The position numbers and the translations under genes were made by a program. Shown here piece by piece: positions 32,001 to 40,556 of a stretch of DNA of 64,000 nucleotides. The stretch spans positions 1-64,000 of the forward strand of contig NZ_QEKH01000009.1 in assembly GCF_003096415.1 (NCBI RefSeq), read 5' to 3'. How positions within the stretch are numbered: the stretch's first letter is position 1; each line of letters starts with the position of its first letter. The notes under the pieces were generated by a model. It was not told where the DNA came from. It ran no database searches and saw only the letters and a program-made list of their open reading frames with translations. The stretch comes from Victivallis vadensis. GTDB taxonomy: Bacteria > Verrucomicrobiota > Lentisphaeria > Victivallales > Victivallaceae.

Positions 32001-32094
32001 CACGCCGCGCACTTTCCGGGAATATGAAGGTTCCTCCAGACAGCTGCATCATTGCGGAATCGCCTGCGGCAAGCGCCGGAAGGTGCAGTCATGA
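29068..32094 (+). CDS. GH106-like glycoside hydrolase (putative alpha-L-rhamnosidase)
   Basis: This ~1008-residue cytoplasmic protein begins PMPFWAWNGELTLERLRLQ and carries GFGGFFMHSRFGL and FLYDEDRWPSGYAGG, hallmarks of large bacterial hydrolases annotated as GH106 or GH106-like. GIFTDEPTYNGFC supplies acidic residues expected in the active site, and the C-terminal third is made of beta-sandwich domains. The ATG at 29068 overlaps the preceding stop (ATGA) and follows GGAAAG; an in-frame ATG at 29053 is possible. Substrate specificity is inferred. Confidence 0.75.
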   Translation: MRNQYPPLHSLRPMPFWAWNGELTLERLRLQIRQMKEMGFGGFFMHSRFGLKTEYLGERWFACVKECIAEAARLELSPFLYDEDRWPSGYAGGKLTALHPEYAQCGIDYEFCSPEKSVPESDIACFALQLEGETVVGWRRVEPGAKLTDQERFCRFFEVPAPVSESLNGGSYIDTFNPAAVQAFLQLVHARYWEELGEERALVPGIFTDEPTYNGFCGKLPWSKLLPERFYETFHVRLEEHLPELFFEKNGRPESKIRLDFYRLITREFVNAYSRQIGDYCRAHNLASTGHVLGEDDLFSQTQAIGSAMRHYEYMEIPGIDVLTEHWQLYLAAKQCVSVARQQDKPMRLAELYGCTGWDFPLEGHVAISDCLNVLGINLMVPHHFFYQMGGESKRDYPASISPHSPWHSIYRAVNDRIDLINRTFAPTREVRRILVIHPQESIWFGRPLEAYGREQAINRNGFFLHTGAEKNAEMNRAQGITDELLRRHLDFDFGDEDQLARWYRVEPRVLHVGKAAYQAVVIPELRTIRRSTLQVLEEFVRQGGVVFHQGAVPDFVDGLPDRAAEVYRYFRSLNYADLEEFRDVSCTLPTGNEAETMLYRLGEGDDRKVLWLCNTSVPPQPDIHASPAIRDRIATLSDVQISWRIPADYQIYELDVASGNSIAVETRRKGGLTCFSCDFDRLQSRIFIAVPEAALPAVSEPPRRIGELPGIPRRGPFRYELSEENLLVLDHPRWALPDGEWQPKTYVLLLDAELRKRLGLPPRSIMARQPWADQEQGGEQPMLRLRYTINCRREFRQVRLGIECPEQWRFSWDGVPFEAVDRGYWCDEAIRALELPALTPGRHVLELTTQFGKETALESLFLIGNFAVNVRDELEELPEALSEGDWTRQGFPYYAGNITYHWDFEAAGEMRRFDFSDCVGTAFGVSLNGEPERPFVAPPYECRIETRPGRNHLAFQVYGSRRNALGPFYHRGVPYLITPRTFREYEGSSRQLHHCGIACGKRRKVQS

Positions 32095-33581
32095 GCGCTT
32101 CGCAGCTGCTGGTCGGATATGCATCCGCAACACTCACCGTGCCTGATCCGGTGCATTTGCTGGGACAATTTCATATGCGGCTGAATACGGGCGTGCAGGA
32201 CGACGTTGCCGCACAGGTCATGTTTCTGGGCAATGACGCGGACAGCGTGATTTTCGTCAGCATCGACACGGAGGAAATTCAACCGTATCTGGTGACGGAA
32301 GTGCAGCGGAAAGTCCATTTGCGAAACGCCCGAATACCGGTGGAGTCGCTGCTTCTCCATGCGACCCATACGCACGGCGCGCCGAGTTACCTGCGGGACG
32401 ACCATCCGGGGCTGGCGGAAGCGGCGCAGTTTCCTCATCCCGGCTACGTCATACCCTCCGGCGATTCCTATCGGGCGGAAATGACCGACCGTCTGGCCGA
32501 AGCGATTCTGCGAGCGTGGGACAACCGGGCGCCGGGCGCAATGGCTTACGGATACGGTTATGCCACAGCGGGGCATTGTCGCCGGGTCTGCTATTATCGC
32601 GAACAGTCCGGCCGAACCGGGATCGCCCGCAACGGCACTTGCGTGATGTACGGTTCCACCGACACCGCCGAGTTCAGCCATTTCGAAAACGGTGGCGGCG
32701 ATGCGATGATGCAGGTTCTCTATACCTTTGACCGGCATCGAACATTGACTGGGGCGGTCATCTGTCTTCCCTGTCCGTTTCAGCTGGACGAGTCGGACGA
32801 GCGGACGACAGCGAGCTTCGCGCACGAAATACGCGAAACCATTCGCAGCATTCATCCGGAATTGCCCGTACTGCTGCTGAGCGGAGCGGGCGGGGATGTA
32901 TCACCGCGCATGCTGTATGCGAAACAGGCGGAAGATCGACGATTCCGGCTGAAATACGCCGGAGAGACAGCGAAAAGCAGCGAATACTTCCGACGCCGCG
33001 ACATTGCAGAACGGGTAGGCGCCGCGTTTGAAGAGATTCTGAGCTGGGCGAGCCGTGAGTTGGACTCGTTTCCGAAAATCCGGCACTTGCGGGAAATCGT
33101 GCCGCTTCCCGCACGGCAGGTATCCCTCTCCGAATATGAATATGTCAAAACCGTCCGGGCCGAATGGGAACGCGCAGGCGAGTGGAGCGCCGATGACGGC
33201 AGCCGGGAAGAAGTGCTGCGGCATAATTCAACACGGCAGAGTGTGCTCAATCTGGCGGACGAGGTCTTGCGCCGGTACGAGCGGCCGGTGGTGGCATGGG
33301 ATGTCGAAGTCCATGCGATACGCCTCGGCGATTTTGCCTGTGTCACGGTGCCGCTGGAACTGTATCAGGATTATCACTACCAGGTGCAGGCAAGAAGTCC
33401 GATGACGCAGACCATGGTTGTGCAAATGGTAAATGATTCTCTGGGGTATCTTTCGACGACACGTGCTGATGCGGGCGGGGGATACAGTGCTGGATATTTG
33501 AATAAAGTATCGCCGGAGGGCGGACGGATACTGGTCGATCGGCTTCTGGCACTGCTGCTCCGGACAAAAGCTGATGAATAG
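32091..33581 (+). CDS. Neutral/alkaline ceramidase N-domain-like hydrolase
   Basis: This 496-residue protein resembles the N-terminal catalytic domain of neutral/alkaline non-lysosomal ceramidases. It has the metal-binding HATHTHGAP motif, an internal LLSGAGGDVSPRM segment corresponding to the nucleophile-loop region, and a C-terminal YLSTTRADAGGGYSAG segment. There is no signal peptide and the C-terminal Ig-like domain of true ceramidases is absent. In glycan-degradation loci such proteins may cleave amide or ester groups on sugars rather than ceramide. ATGA overlap with the upstream gene sets the start. Confidence 0.75.
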   Translation: MSASQLLVGYASATLTVPDPVHLLGQFHMRLNTGVQDDVAAQVMFLGNDADSVIFVSIDTEEIQPYLVTEVQRKVHLRNARIPVESLLLHATHTHGAPSYLRDDHPGLAEAAQFPHPGYVIPSGDSYRAEMTDRLAEAILRAWDNRAPGAMAYGYGYATAGHCRRVCYYREQSGRTGIARNGTCVMYGSTDTAEFSHFENGGGDAMMQVLYTFDRHRTLTGAVICLPCPFQLDESDERTTASFAHEIRETIRSIHPELPVLLLSGAGGDVSPRMLYAKQAEDRRFRLKYAGETAKSSEYFRRRDIAERVGAAFEEILSWASRELDSFPKIRHLREIVPLPARQVSLSEYEYVKTVRAEWERAGEWSADDGSREEVLRHNSTRQSVLNLADEVLRRYERPVVAWDVEVHAIRLGDFACVTVPLELYQDYHYQVQARSPMTQTMVVQMVNDSLGYLSTTRADAGGGYSAGYLNKVSPEGGRILVDRLLALLLRTKADE

Positions 33582-33666
33582 TTGCATTGAAAACAAGATT
33601 TTTCACCCAAAAAACGCCGATCATTACGAAAATAACTTGACAAAACCTGATATGGAAGGAATCAAT

Positions 33667-35703
33667 ATGAAATACACGGTCGTGATAAAAAGCGTTCTGC
33701 TCGGAAGCGCTATGCTTCTGCACGGCGACACGGTGCCGCCAGGGGAAAGGAGTCCGGACAAGGCTGTTATGATGAGAAATATCAATATCGCGCCGATGTT
33801 TCCTGCGCACAAAAACGAAATCTGCCGGGACATCGCCAAATTGTACGAGCAGGGGATTATCACTGAAAATGCGTTCATGATGAAACTCAATCCGGAAGGC
33901 ACACCGCCGGTGGATCCGGTATCGGAGGCCGCGCAGAATTTTCAGGAAATGCGCGCGGAACTCCGGAAATACGCACCGCTCCGGGTGGGGATTCTGATTC
34001 AGGCGAGCATCGGCCATGGCTATTGGCGGGATTCTCCGCCGGCGGACTTTACCCGAATGGAAACGCTGGCGCCGGACCAGCCGGAGGCTCTGACGCACAT
34101 TGTCTGTCCTTACGATCCGAAAGTCCGTTCTTACCTCAGGGGAATCGCCGTCAAACTGGGGCATCTGAAACCGGATTTCCTGCTGATTGACGACGATTAC
34201 CGGATCATAACGGGGCGTTACGGATGTTTTTGCGCGCTGCATATCGCCGGATTCAATCATCTGACCGGCAACTCGTATACCCGTGAAAGTCTGAGCGATG
34301 CCGTGCGGAACGATCGGCGTGTCGCGCTGGAATACGAACGTTTTCTGGGGGAAACATTCGGCGAAGCGCTGAGTGAATTCCGCGCGGCGCTCAATGAGGC
34401 TTCGCCGGGAACCAATATCTATTATTGTTCTTGCACCCGGGATCTGAAATTCTCTGCGGACTTCGCCCGCCGTCTGGCCGCGCCGGGGCAGAAGCCGGTG
34501 ATCCGGCTGAACAATGGGCGGTATTCACGGGAAACGATGCGGGATTTTCCGCTGCGAATGTATACGACTGCGGCGATGATCGATTATCTGAACGGCGGGG
34601 AATTCGAGCTTTTGTCGGAGCCGGACACCTGTCCGCACAATCAATATGCCACTTCGGCGGCGCTGCTGAACTGCCACATGGCCGGTTCCATCATGGAGGG
34701 TGTAGCGGGAGCAAAACATTGGATTACGCCGCTGGCCGCTTACGAACCGGAATCCGGAAAGGCATACCGGAATATTCTGGCCTCCTATCGGGGATTTTAT
34801 CAGGAACTGGCGAAATTGCAGCGCCGGAAGCAGGATCTGGGGGTGACAATGGTGCTGCCGGGCAGAAAATTTCAAACGCACAGCGTTTTTCACAATGAAT
34901 CCATCGATGCCAAAGTGGAATTCGTGGTTTCGATGACGCGTCTGGGAGTGCCGGGCAATTACAGCAAGGCGTCGGATACGGTTTCGGTATTGAATGTCGA
35001 ATTCATCGACAGCTGGAGCGATGCGGAAATCCGAGCCATGCTGGCGCGTGGCGCCATTCTGGAAGGCAGCGCGGCCTTGCGCCTGGCCGAACGCGGTTTC
35101 TCCCGGGAGCTGGGTGTGGACGTAAGCCCCGGCATTGCCGCCAAAACCACTGTGGAGCAGCTGAGCGACGGCCGTCCGCTGCGTTGTCAGAGCGGCACTC
35201 TGGTCACGCTCAAACCCCGTTCCGGTCAAACCCGGGTGTTGTCGACGTTGTATAGCGAAAGCCGGAACGGCGCGAAGCGGACGCTGCAGGCAATATCACC
35301 GGGCATGATCCGCTACCGGAACGTGCTGATTTTCGCCGGCTCACCGGTGCGTCACATCTATTGGCCCGATCATACGGCGTTTCTGAATGAGACCCGCAAA
35401 AAAGCAGTGCTGGAACAATTGACGCAAATGACTGAGGTTCCTGTTCTGTATGCCGGGCCGGACGATATCGCCGTCAAGCTCTGGCTGGTCGGCAATCAGG
35501 TGATCATGCCGGTCATCACGCTGGGGCGTGACGATATGCCGGAAATGGAACTGACGGTAAGCCGGATGCCGATTCGGGTGGAAAGCCTGCAGCCGAAAGG
35601 CGACTGGCGGGAAGTGGCGTTCCGCCGGGAAACGCCGTCGCGGATTGTCCTGGAGGAGGAATTCCGGGCGACCCGCCCGTATGTGCTGCGCTTTTCATAT
35701 TGA
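33667..35703 (+). CDS. Secreted protein of unknown function, possible beta-galactosidase-like barrel
   Basis: This 678-residue protein has an N-terminal signal peptide (YTVVIKSVLLGSAMLLHG), a barrel-like first half with PDFLLIDDDYRI and FLGETFGEALSEFR, and a middle section (about 390-560) that reads like the trimerisation domain of GH42-type enzymes (VLNVEFIDSWSDAEIRAM). No catalytic pair can be assigned with confidence. GGAAGGA precedes the ATG at 33667, which is therefore preferred to the ATG at 33574 that overlaps the previous gene. Confidence 0.65.
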   Translation: MKYTVVIKSVLLGSAMLLHGDTVPPGERSPDKAVMMRNINIAPMFPAHKNEICRDIAKLYEQGIITENAFMMKLNPEGTPPVDPVSEAAQNFQEMRAELRKYAPLRVGILIQASIGHGYWRDSPPADFTRMETLAPDQPEALTHIVCPYDPKVRSYLRGIAVKLGHLKPDFLLIDDDYRIITGRYGCFCALHIAGFNHLTGNSYTRESLSDAVRNDRRVALEYERFLGETFGEALSEFRAALNEASPGTNIYYCSCTRDLKFSADFARRLAAPGQKPVIRLNNGRYSRETMRDFPLRMYTTAAMIDYLNGGEFELLSEPDTCPHNQYATSAALLNCHMAGSIMEGVAGAKHWITPLAAYEPESGKAYRNILASYRGFYQELAKLQRRKQDLGVTMVLPGRKFQTHSVFHNESIDAKVEFVVSMTRLGVPGNYSKASDTVSVLNVEFIDSWSDAEIRAMLARGAILEGSAALRLAERGFSRELGVDVSPGIAAKTTVEQLSDGRPLRCQSGTLVTLKPRSGQTRVLSTLYSESRNGAKRTLQAISPGMIRYRNVLIFAGSPVRHIYWPDHTAFLNETRKKAVLEQLTQMTEVPVLYAGPDDIAVKLWLVGNQVIMPVITLGRDDMPEMELTVSRMPIRVESLQPKGDWREVAFRRETPSRIVLEEEFRATRPYVLRFSY

Positions 35704-35716
35704 AAGAAAAATCATT

Positions 35717-36667
35717 ATGAATATCAAAAAACTTGGAAAACTCATCATGTGCATCGCCGTGGCGCTGCCGTTGGCGGTCCCGGCGGAGGAAAACCGCCTT
35801 GCCGGAATTTTTCCGGAATGGATCAAAACGGTTGCGCTGGTCGCTCCCGCCAGTCCCGGGACATCCAGAGAAAAGGTGGACGCGGCAATCTCTCTGCTGA
35901 AAAAGGCGGGAGTTAAAGTAAAAGTCATGCCGAATGCCCGCGAAGGTGAACCGGCAGGATATACCTCCATCCCGGCGGAAAAACGGGTTGCCGATCTGGA
36001 ACGGGCGTGGCTTGATCCCGAAGTCGATTTGATTTTATGCATCCGCGGCGGAGTCGGAACCATCGACATCGTGGAGAAACTTGACTGGGCTAAACTGCGC
36101 ACCCGGCCCGATCTGCCGGTTTTGGGATTCAGCGACATTACGGTTCTGCATATGGCCATGCTGAAGGAGAAAGCCGGGCATCCCTACGCCTCCGCATCGC
36201 TGCTGGCTCTGCCGGATGTGGACGAAGCCAGTTTGAAGAGCATTCAGGCGGTTCTGCATGGCCGGGCGCCCGAACCGGTCGTCCTCACGCCGCTGCGGGG
36301 AGGAGAAGCCTCCGGTGTGGCGCTGGCGGGACACCTGCGGCTGCTGGAAACCGTGAGCCGAACCCGTTTCCGCCCGGAAACGCGCGGTAAGGTGATTTTC
36401 ATCGAATCCCCCGATCTTGCGCCGGTCGAGGCGGAGAAAGCATTGACGTCGCTTCGACGCTCCGGCTTTTTCGACTCCTGCGCCGCCGTGGTTTTCGGGC
36501 GACTGAGTGGCTGCGGAGAACGGGAGGAAGCTGTGATGCGTGACTTCGCCGAAGAAGTGAAGTGTCCGGTTTATATGGGCTTCCCCTACAGCCACACATC
36601 CCGCAATCAGATGATCGACCTGTTTGGCAAAGTTATGATCGACGCTGCGGGGCGGCTGCGACGCTGA
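35717..36667 (+). CDS. Secreted S66-family LD-carboxypeptidase-like protein
   Basis: This 316-residue protein belongs to peptidase family S66 (muramoyltetrapeptide carboxypeptidase), which removes D-Ala from muropeptides. The catalytic triad is visible as Ser139 in GFSDIT, Glu230 in FIESPD and His293 in YSHTSRNQ. A signal peptide (LIMCIAVALPLAVPA) is unusual, because the E. coli enzyme LdcA is cytoplasmic. It closes a run of glycan-active genes, so a role in degrading foreign wall material or an unrelated peptide-like linkage is possible. Confidence 0.85.
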   Translation: MNIKKLGKLIMCIAVALPLAVPAEENRLAGIFPEWIKTVALVAPASPGTSREKVDAAISLLKKAGVKVKVMPNAREGEPAGYTSIPAEKRVADLERAWLDPEVDLILCIRGGVGTIDIVEKLDWAKLRTRPDLPVLGFSDITVLHMAMLKEKAGHPYASASLLALPDVDEASLKSIQAVLHGRAPEPVVLTPLRGGEASGVALAGHLRLLETVSRTRFRPETRGKVIFIESPDLAPVEAEKALTSLRRSGFFDSCAAVVFGRLSGCGEREEAVMRDFAEEVKCPVYMGFPYSHTSRNQMIDLFGKVMIDAAGRLRR

Positions 36668-36686
36668 AAACCGCAGCCGCCCACAT

Positions 36687-37123
36687 GTCGGGGGGATCCG
36701 CCCGACCTGCTTTATTGGGAAGTCCCCTGGAAAAGAAATTACCTTGCCTCCGAAACTCAAAAACAGGAGGTGCCTATGAAAGCAACTGTCCCGCCACCGC
36801 CTCCCGGTAAATTTCGTTATTTTCGTATATGCCCAGTGAGCCCCATGATGATGAGGATATTAGCGGGGGAGTTTTGGAAAAATTAGAGTCAGGAAAGATG
36901 ATGTCGTCTGGCGGTTATTGCCGCCAGACGGCTTTCCTTTTCATAATAGCTCATTGACTACTTTGCTTCGCCCTGGAAATCAGCGAATCAATCTGTCCGG
37001 CCGGAGTGGAACTCAAACGTGGGAGAACATCTTCAAGGCATTTGCTTTTGCAAATGCCTTGAAAAATATTAAACTTTTAAAATAGCAATATTTCAATGAA
37101 TGTGCAATATGGTTGATAGGTTT
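36687..37123. other. Intergenic region with three hairpins downstream of the S66 gene
   Basis: No gene is supported here. A weak hairpin GTCGGG/CCCGAC (36687-36706) could end the upstream operon. A stronger terminator-like stem lies at 36905-36930 (listed separately). A perfect 14-bp stem with a TTTT loop (arms 37032-37045 and 37050-37063) precedes an AT-rich stretch next to the IS481 remnant. Short ATG frames, such as the one starting at 36834, have no recognisable product. Confidence 0.5.
36905..36942 (+). terminator. Terminator-like hairpin
   Basis: CGTCTGGCGG (36905-36914) pairs perfectly with CCGCCAGACG (36921-36930) around TTATTG and is followed by a T-rich GCTTTCCTTTTC. It lies ~240 nt after the S66 gene, so it may belong to a lost gene or act as a distal terminator. 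Confidence 0.6.
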
Positions 37124-37300
37124 TCAAAAAGTAAAGTGCAGAAGCGCAAGTTCACCACCTTCTTCGCATAATTTCTTAAAGCGATAGAAGCTGTCACGAG
37201 AATAACCGAATACTTTACAGGCTTGGCTGACATTGCCTAATTGGCGGCCAAGCTCAAGAACTCCAAGCTTCGGCTTAATGAGCTTTGCGTCCGAGTTCAT
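37124..37300 (-). pseudogene. IS481-family transposase N-terminal fragment
   Basis: A 58-codon minus-strand frame begins with AAAGG and an ATG at 37300. It encodes the N-terminal helix-turn-helix of IS481-type transposases (KLGVLELGRQLGNVSQACKV, then GYSRDSFYRFKKL). The reading then stops in unrelated sequence, so the DDE catalytic domain is missing. The AT-rich flank at 37320-37390 may include the original terminal region. It is a dead insertion-sequence remnant. Confidence 0.82.
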
Positions 37301-37660
37301 CTGATTGACCTTTCTTTTTATTGATGCATTTCAATATAGCACCTGTTTTGAGTTTTGTCAGATGAAATATTAACTTTTACATTTTACTCAACAAACAATA
37401 AGGGCGATGTCGGCCTTTTTTTCCATTTCATCGCTGGATTTTTCCCATTATAAGCTCGTTCTTGTCAAATATCGTCGAAGAACCATATTAGCGCCCATTT
37501 ATACAGCGGGAACCGCGTTCGGAATGCGTGCCCGATGCGGAGAAGTAATATCCCGAAGTCAGCGCGGCCCCCGAAGGCGGTAGTGATCAGCGGGACTGGT
37601 TACGGAGGACATTTCAGGGTGATACAAACGCTTTGGTCGCCGAAAGCGAATTCCGGGTGT
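37301..37660. other. Intergenic region between IS481 remnant and hisA-like gene
   Basis: The first ~150 nt are AT-rich like the insertion-sequence remnant; the rest returns to the high GC of the chromosome. A short hairpin CGCTTT/AAAGCG near 37628-37648 could end the minus-strand hisA-like transcript. No other feature is supported. Confidence 0.4.
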
Positions 37661-38416
37661 TCAACTCCGGCGCACGACTTCGGCATAACTCAAAGGGCCG
37701 CCGAAGATGTCCAATGCCGAACCGATCGTGTAGCCGATCCGGCCGTTTCCGGCGCGGCGCACCTGTTCGATATCGTCGAAATTGCGGATGCCGCCGGCGT
37801 AGACGCACGGAATCGGCGAGTGTTCGGCGAGAATGCCGAGCAGCTCCGCGTCGATGCCGGACTGCCTGCCCTCCACATCCACCGCATGCACCAGAAATTC
37901 ACAGGCGTAATCCGCCAGTTGGTTCAGCGTCGCCGCATCCACCGCCAGAGTGGTGAACTTCTGCCAGCGGTCGGTCACGATCCGGTAGCCTCCCCCCGGC
38001 AACCTGCGGCAGGAGAGGTCCAGCACCAGACGGTCGCGCCCGGTCGACCGGAACAGCTTTTCCAGACGGTCGCGCTTCAACTCGCCGTCGGCGAAGATAT
38101 AGCTGGTCACGATCACCTGTCCGGCTCCCGCCGCGAGCCATTCCGGCGCGTTTTCGGCAGTTACGCCGCCGCCGACCTGAAGCCCCCCCGGATAGGCGGC
38201 CAGCGCCCGCTTCGCGGCTTCGTCGTTGCCGGGGCCGAGCTTGATCACATGGCCGCCGGTCAGGCCGTCGCGCCGGTAAAGCTCCGCGAACCACGACGAA
38301 TCGTGTTCCGCGACAAAATTGGTTTTGACCGTGGATTCCGAATCGGACAGCGTGCTTCCGACGATCTGTTTGACCTTGCCGTCATGCAGGTCGATGCAGG
38401 GGCGAAACAAACTCAT
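37661..38416 (-). CDS. Eukaryotic-type HisA-like phosphoribosyl isomerase
   Basis: This 251-residue TIM-barrel protein starts with LFRPCIDLHDGKVKQIVGST, the signature of the HIS6/eukaryotic-type ProFAR isomerase family rather than ordinary bacterial HisA. AVDVEGRQSGID and YAGGIRNFDDIEQV mark the phosphate-binding half. The reaction would be the fourth step of histidine synthesis, but no other his genes are nearby; it overlaps the rhamnosidase gene by ATGA. The start at 38416 is set by that overlap; an ATG at 38440 lies inside the upstream gene. Confidence 0.85.
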   Translation of the reverse strand: MSLFRPCIDLHDGKVKQIVGSTLSDSESTVKTNFVAEHDSSWFAELYRRDGLTGGHVIKLGPGNDEAAKRALAAYPGGLQVGGGVTAENAPEWLAAGAGQVIVTSYIFADGELKRDRLEKLFRSTGRDRLVLDLSCRRLPGGGYRIVTDRWQKFTTLAVDAATLNQLADYACEFLVHAVDVEGRQSGIDAELLGILAEHSPIPCVYAGGIRNFDDIEQVRRAGNGRIGYTIGSALDIFGGPLSYAEVVRRS

Positions 38417-40533
38417 TTTTCCGGCAGCTCCAGTTTGCATTCGACGCCCTCCGGCGCTTTCGCGTCCACGCGGAACTCTCCGTCGCGGTTGGTCCAGCGC
38501 ACCTCGATCCGGCCGCGGGGCGTCTCATGGCACATATTGAAAAACTCCAGCTGCGGCACCGGATTCGGGCGCAGCGTCACTTTTGAAAATCCCGGCGCGT
38601 CCTCGTCCGGCGCCAGCCCGCCGAGGTAGCGGAAGCTCCACGCGGCGACGTCGCCGAACATGATGTGGTTCCGCGAAGCCTCGCCATGCCAGTTGCCCCA
38701 CAGGGTCGTCGCCCCCTGCCGCAGCCAGTGAATCCAGCCGGGGTACTCCGGCTGCGTGAACATCCGGTAGGCGGTTTCGACGTAACCGGCGTCGGCCAGC
38801 GCACGCGGCACCGCCTTGCTCCCGAGAATACCGAAGTCGGGAATATAACGATGCTCCCGCACGATCCGGTCCAGCCGCGCCGCGATCACGGCGCGTTCCG
38901 TCTCCGGCGCGACACCGTGAAACAGCGCGCCGCCGAGGGAAGTCATCTCGTCGTGCGCATAGCTGCCGTCCCCGTTGTAATAGCGGCGGTTCACCGCATC
39001 GCGCACCCGCGCAGCGCGCGCTTCCAGCTCCGCCGCCACCGGGCGGTTCAGCCGGCGCGCGAACTTCGCGGCCAGCCGGGTGCAGCAGTACAAATAAAAG
39101 CTGTCGGTCAGCTCCGCCGGGGCCATCCGGGCCGGATCGACGTGGTTCCAGTCGCCGAGGCCGAAACAGACCAGATCGTCCGTCGCCCGGTCGAAGGCGT
39201 AATCAAGATAGCGCAGCATCGCGCCGAAGTGCGTTTCAAACGCCCGCCGCCGCCCGGTGTAAAGGTAGATCGTCTCCGGGATCACGAAGAGCGCCGCGTC
39301 CCATGCCGGGCCGCTGCCCCAGTTGTACCCCCACCCCGAAGTCGGGGCGATTCCCGGCAGCTGGCCGCTCGGTCGCTGGCAGTCGGCCAGCGTATCCAGC
39401 CACTGTTCGAGGCTGGTCGCGGCATCGAAGCAGCAGAGGCCGGTTTCGCAGGCCAGCTGGGTGTCGCCGGTCCAGCCGTTCTTCTCGCGGTGCGGGCAGT
39501 CCGACGGAATCCCGACGAAGTTGCCGCGGTAGGTTTCGCCGGTCGCCTGCAGCAGTTGATTGAACTCGGCGGCGGAGCTTTCCACACTCCCGATCTGCGC
39601 GAACGAGGTGTACACAAACTCCGCCGTGACCGCTTCCAGCTCGGCGTCAGTGTCGATCTGGCAGTACTGGAAACCGTGGAAAGTGAAGCGCGGCGCCCAC
39701 TCCTCCGCGCCGCCGCCTTTCAGGATATAGCGGTCGAACTGGTTCTCGCCGGAGAGCACGAATTTGCCGATATGCTCCTTGTCGACATGCCCGTCCGCAA
39801 ACAGCCGCTCGCCGTAGCGCAGCTCCACCGCCTGCCCCGCTCTGCCGCGCACCCGGATGCGGCACCAGCCGGTCAGGTTCACGCCGAAGTCCGCGATTAT
39901 CGCGCCATCCGGCAATTTCGTCAAAGTGACCGGTTCGATCCGGCGCATCACCTTGCAGGGGGGGGAGGTCTGTTCTTCGAGGATGCCGCCGGGCGGAGCC
40001 AGCTCAAGCGGGGATTCCCAGCCGGAGGCGTCAAAACCGTTCTCGCACCAGCCGGGAAGTTCCAGCCGGGCGTCGTAATACTCGCCGTTCCGCAGCGAAT
40101 CGAAGGTGATCGGGCCGGAAGCGGTGCAAAGCCAGCTCCGGGCGGAGGTGGTCAGCCGGAGTTCGCCGCCGATGTAGAGTTTCAGCGCGAACTTGCACTT
40201 GTCGAGCCAGGTGGCGTGATCGAAATTCCACACATCTTTCGCGGGGCAGTTGAACCAGCCGGTGCCGAGAATCACGCCGACGGTGTTGAGACCGGGCTTC
40301 AGGTACTCCGTCACGTCGTGGCGGACGAAGCGCACGCGACGGTCGTAGACGGTCACGATGGGGTCGAGCACCTGATCGCCGACCCGGCGGCCGTTCAGGT
40401 ACAGCTCATAAAATCCGACGCCGGAGATCAGCAGAACGGCGGGGGAGAGTGCGGATAGCTGAAACTCGGCGCGGAAGTGCGGCGCGCCGCCGGTGACGCC
40501 GGAGCCGATCCATTTGACGTGATTGAAATCCAT
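38413..40533 (-). CDS. GH78-like alpha-L-rhamnosidase
   Basis: This 706-residue protein is a bacterial alpha-L-rhamnosidase of the GH78 type. It has N-terminal beta-sandwich domains (GFYELYLNGRRVGDQVLDP at about 42-60, ADFGVNLTGWCRIRV, FTFHGFQYCQI) and a C-terminal (alpha/alpha)6 barrel with IPSDCPHREKNGWTGD, the conserved acid segment, and LWGNWHGEASRNHIMFGD. No signal peptide is seen, so it acts on imported oligosaccharides. It is translationally coupled to the hisA-like gene. Confidence 0.9.
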   Translation of the reverse strand: MDFNHVKWIGSGVTGGAPHFRAEFQLSALSPAVLLISGVGFYELYLNGRRVGDQVLDPIVTVYDRRVRFVRHDVTEYLKPGLNTVGVILGTGWFNCPAKDVWNFDHATWLDKCKFALKLYIGGELRLTTSARSWLCTASGPITFDSLRNGEYYDARLELPGWCENGFDASGWESPLELAPPGGILEEQTSPPCKVMRRIEPVTLTKLPDGAIIADFGVNLTGWCRIRVRGRAGQAVELRYGERLFADGHVDKEHIGKFVLSGENQFDRYILKGGGAEEWAPRFTFHGFQYCQIDTDAELEAVTAEFVYTSFAQIGSVESSAAEFNQLLQATGETYRGNFVGIPSDCPHREKNGWTGDTQLACETGLCCFDAATSLEQWLDTLADCQRPSGQLPGIAPTSGWGYNWGSGPAWDAALFVIPETIYLYTGRRRAFETHFGAMLRYLDYAFDRATDDLVCFGLGDWNHVDPARMAPAELTDSFYLYCCTRLAAKFARRLNRPVAAELEARAARVRDAVNRRYYNGDGSYAHDEMTSLGGALFHGVAPETERAVIAARLDRIVREHRYIPDFGILGSKAVPRALADAGYVETAYRMFTQPEYPGWIHWLRQGATTLWGNWHGEASRNHIMFGDVAAWSFRYLGGLAPDEDAPGFSKVTLRPNPVPQLEFFNMCHETPRGRIEVRWTNRDGEFRVDAKAPEGVECKLELPEK

Positions 40534-40556
40534 ACGATGTTTTTTCCTTAAAGTAT

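Noticed and set aside
38665-40458. A 597-codon plus-strand frame opposite the rhamnosidase gene
   Set aside because: It is antisense to a confidently identified GH78-like gene and has the same shadow-frame composition.
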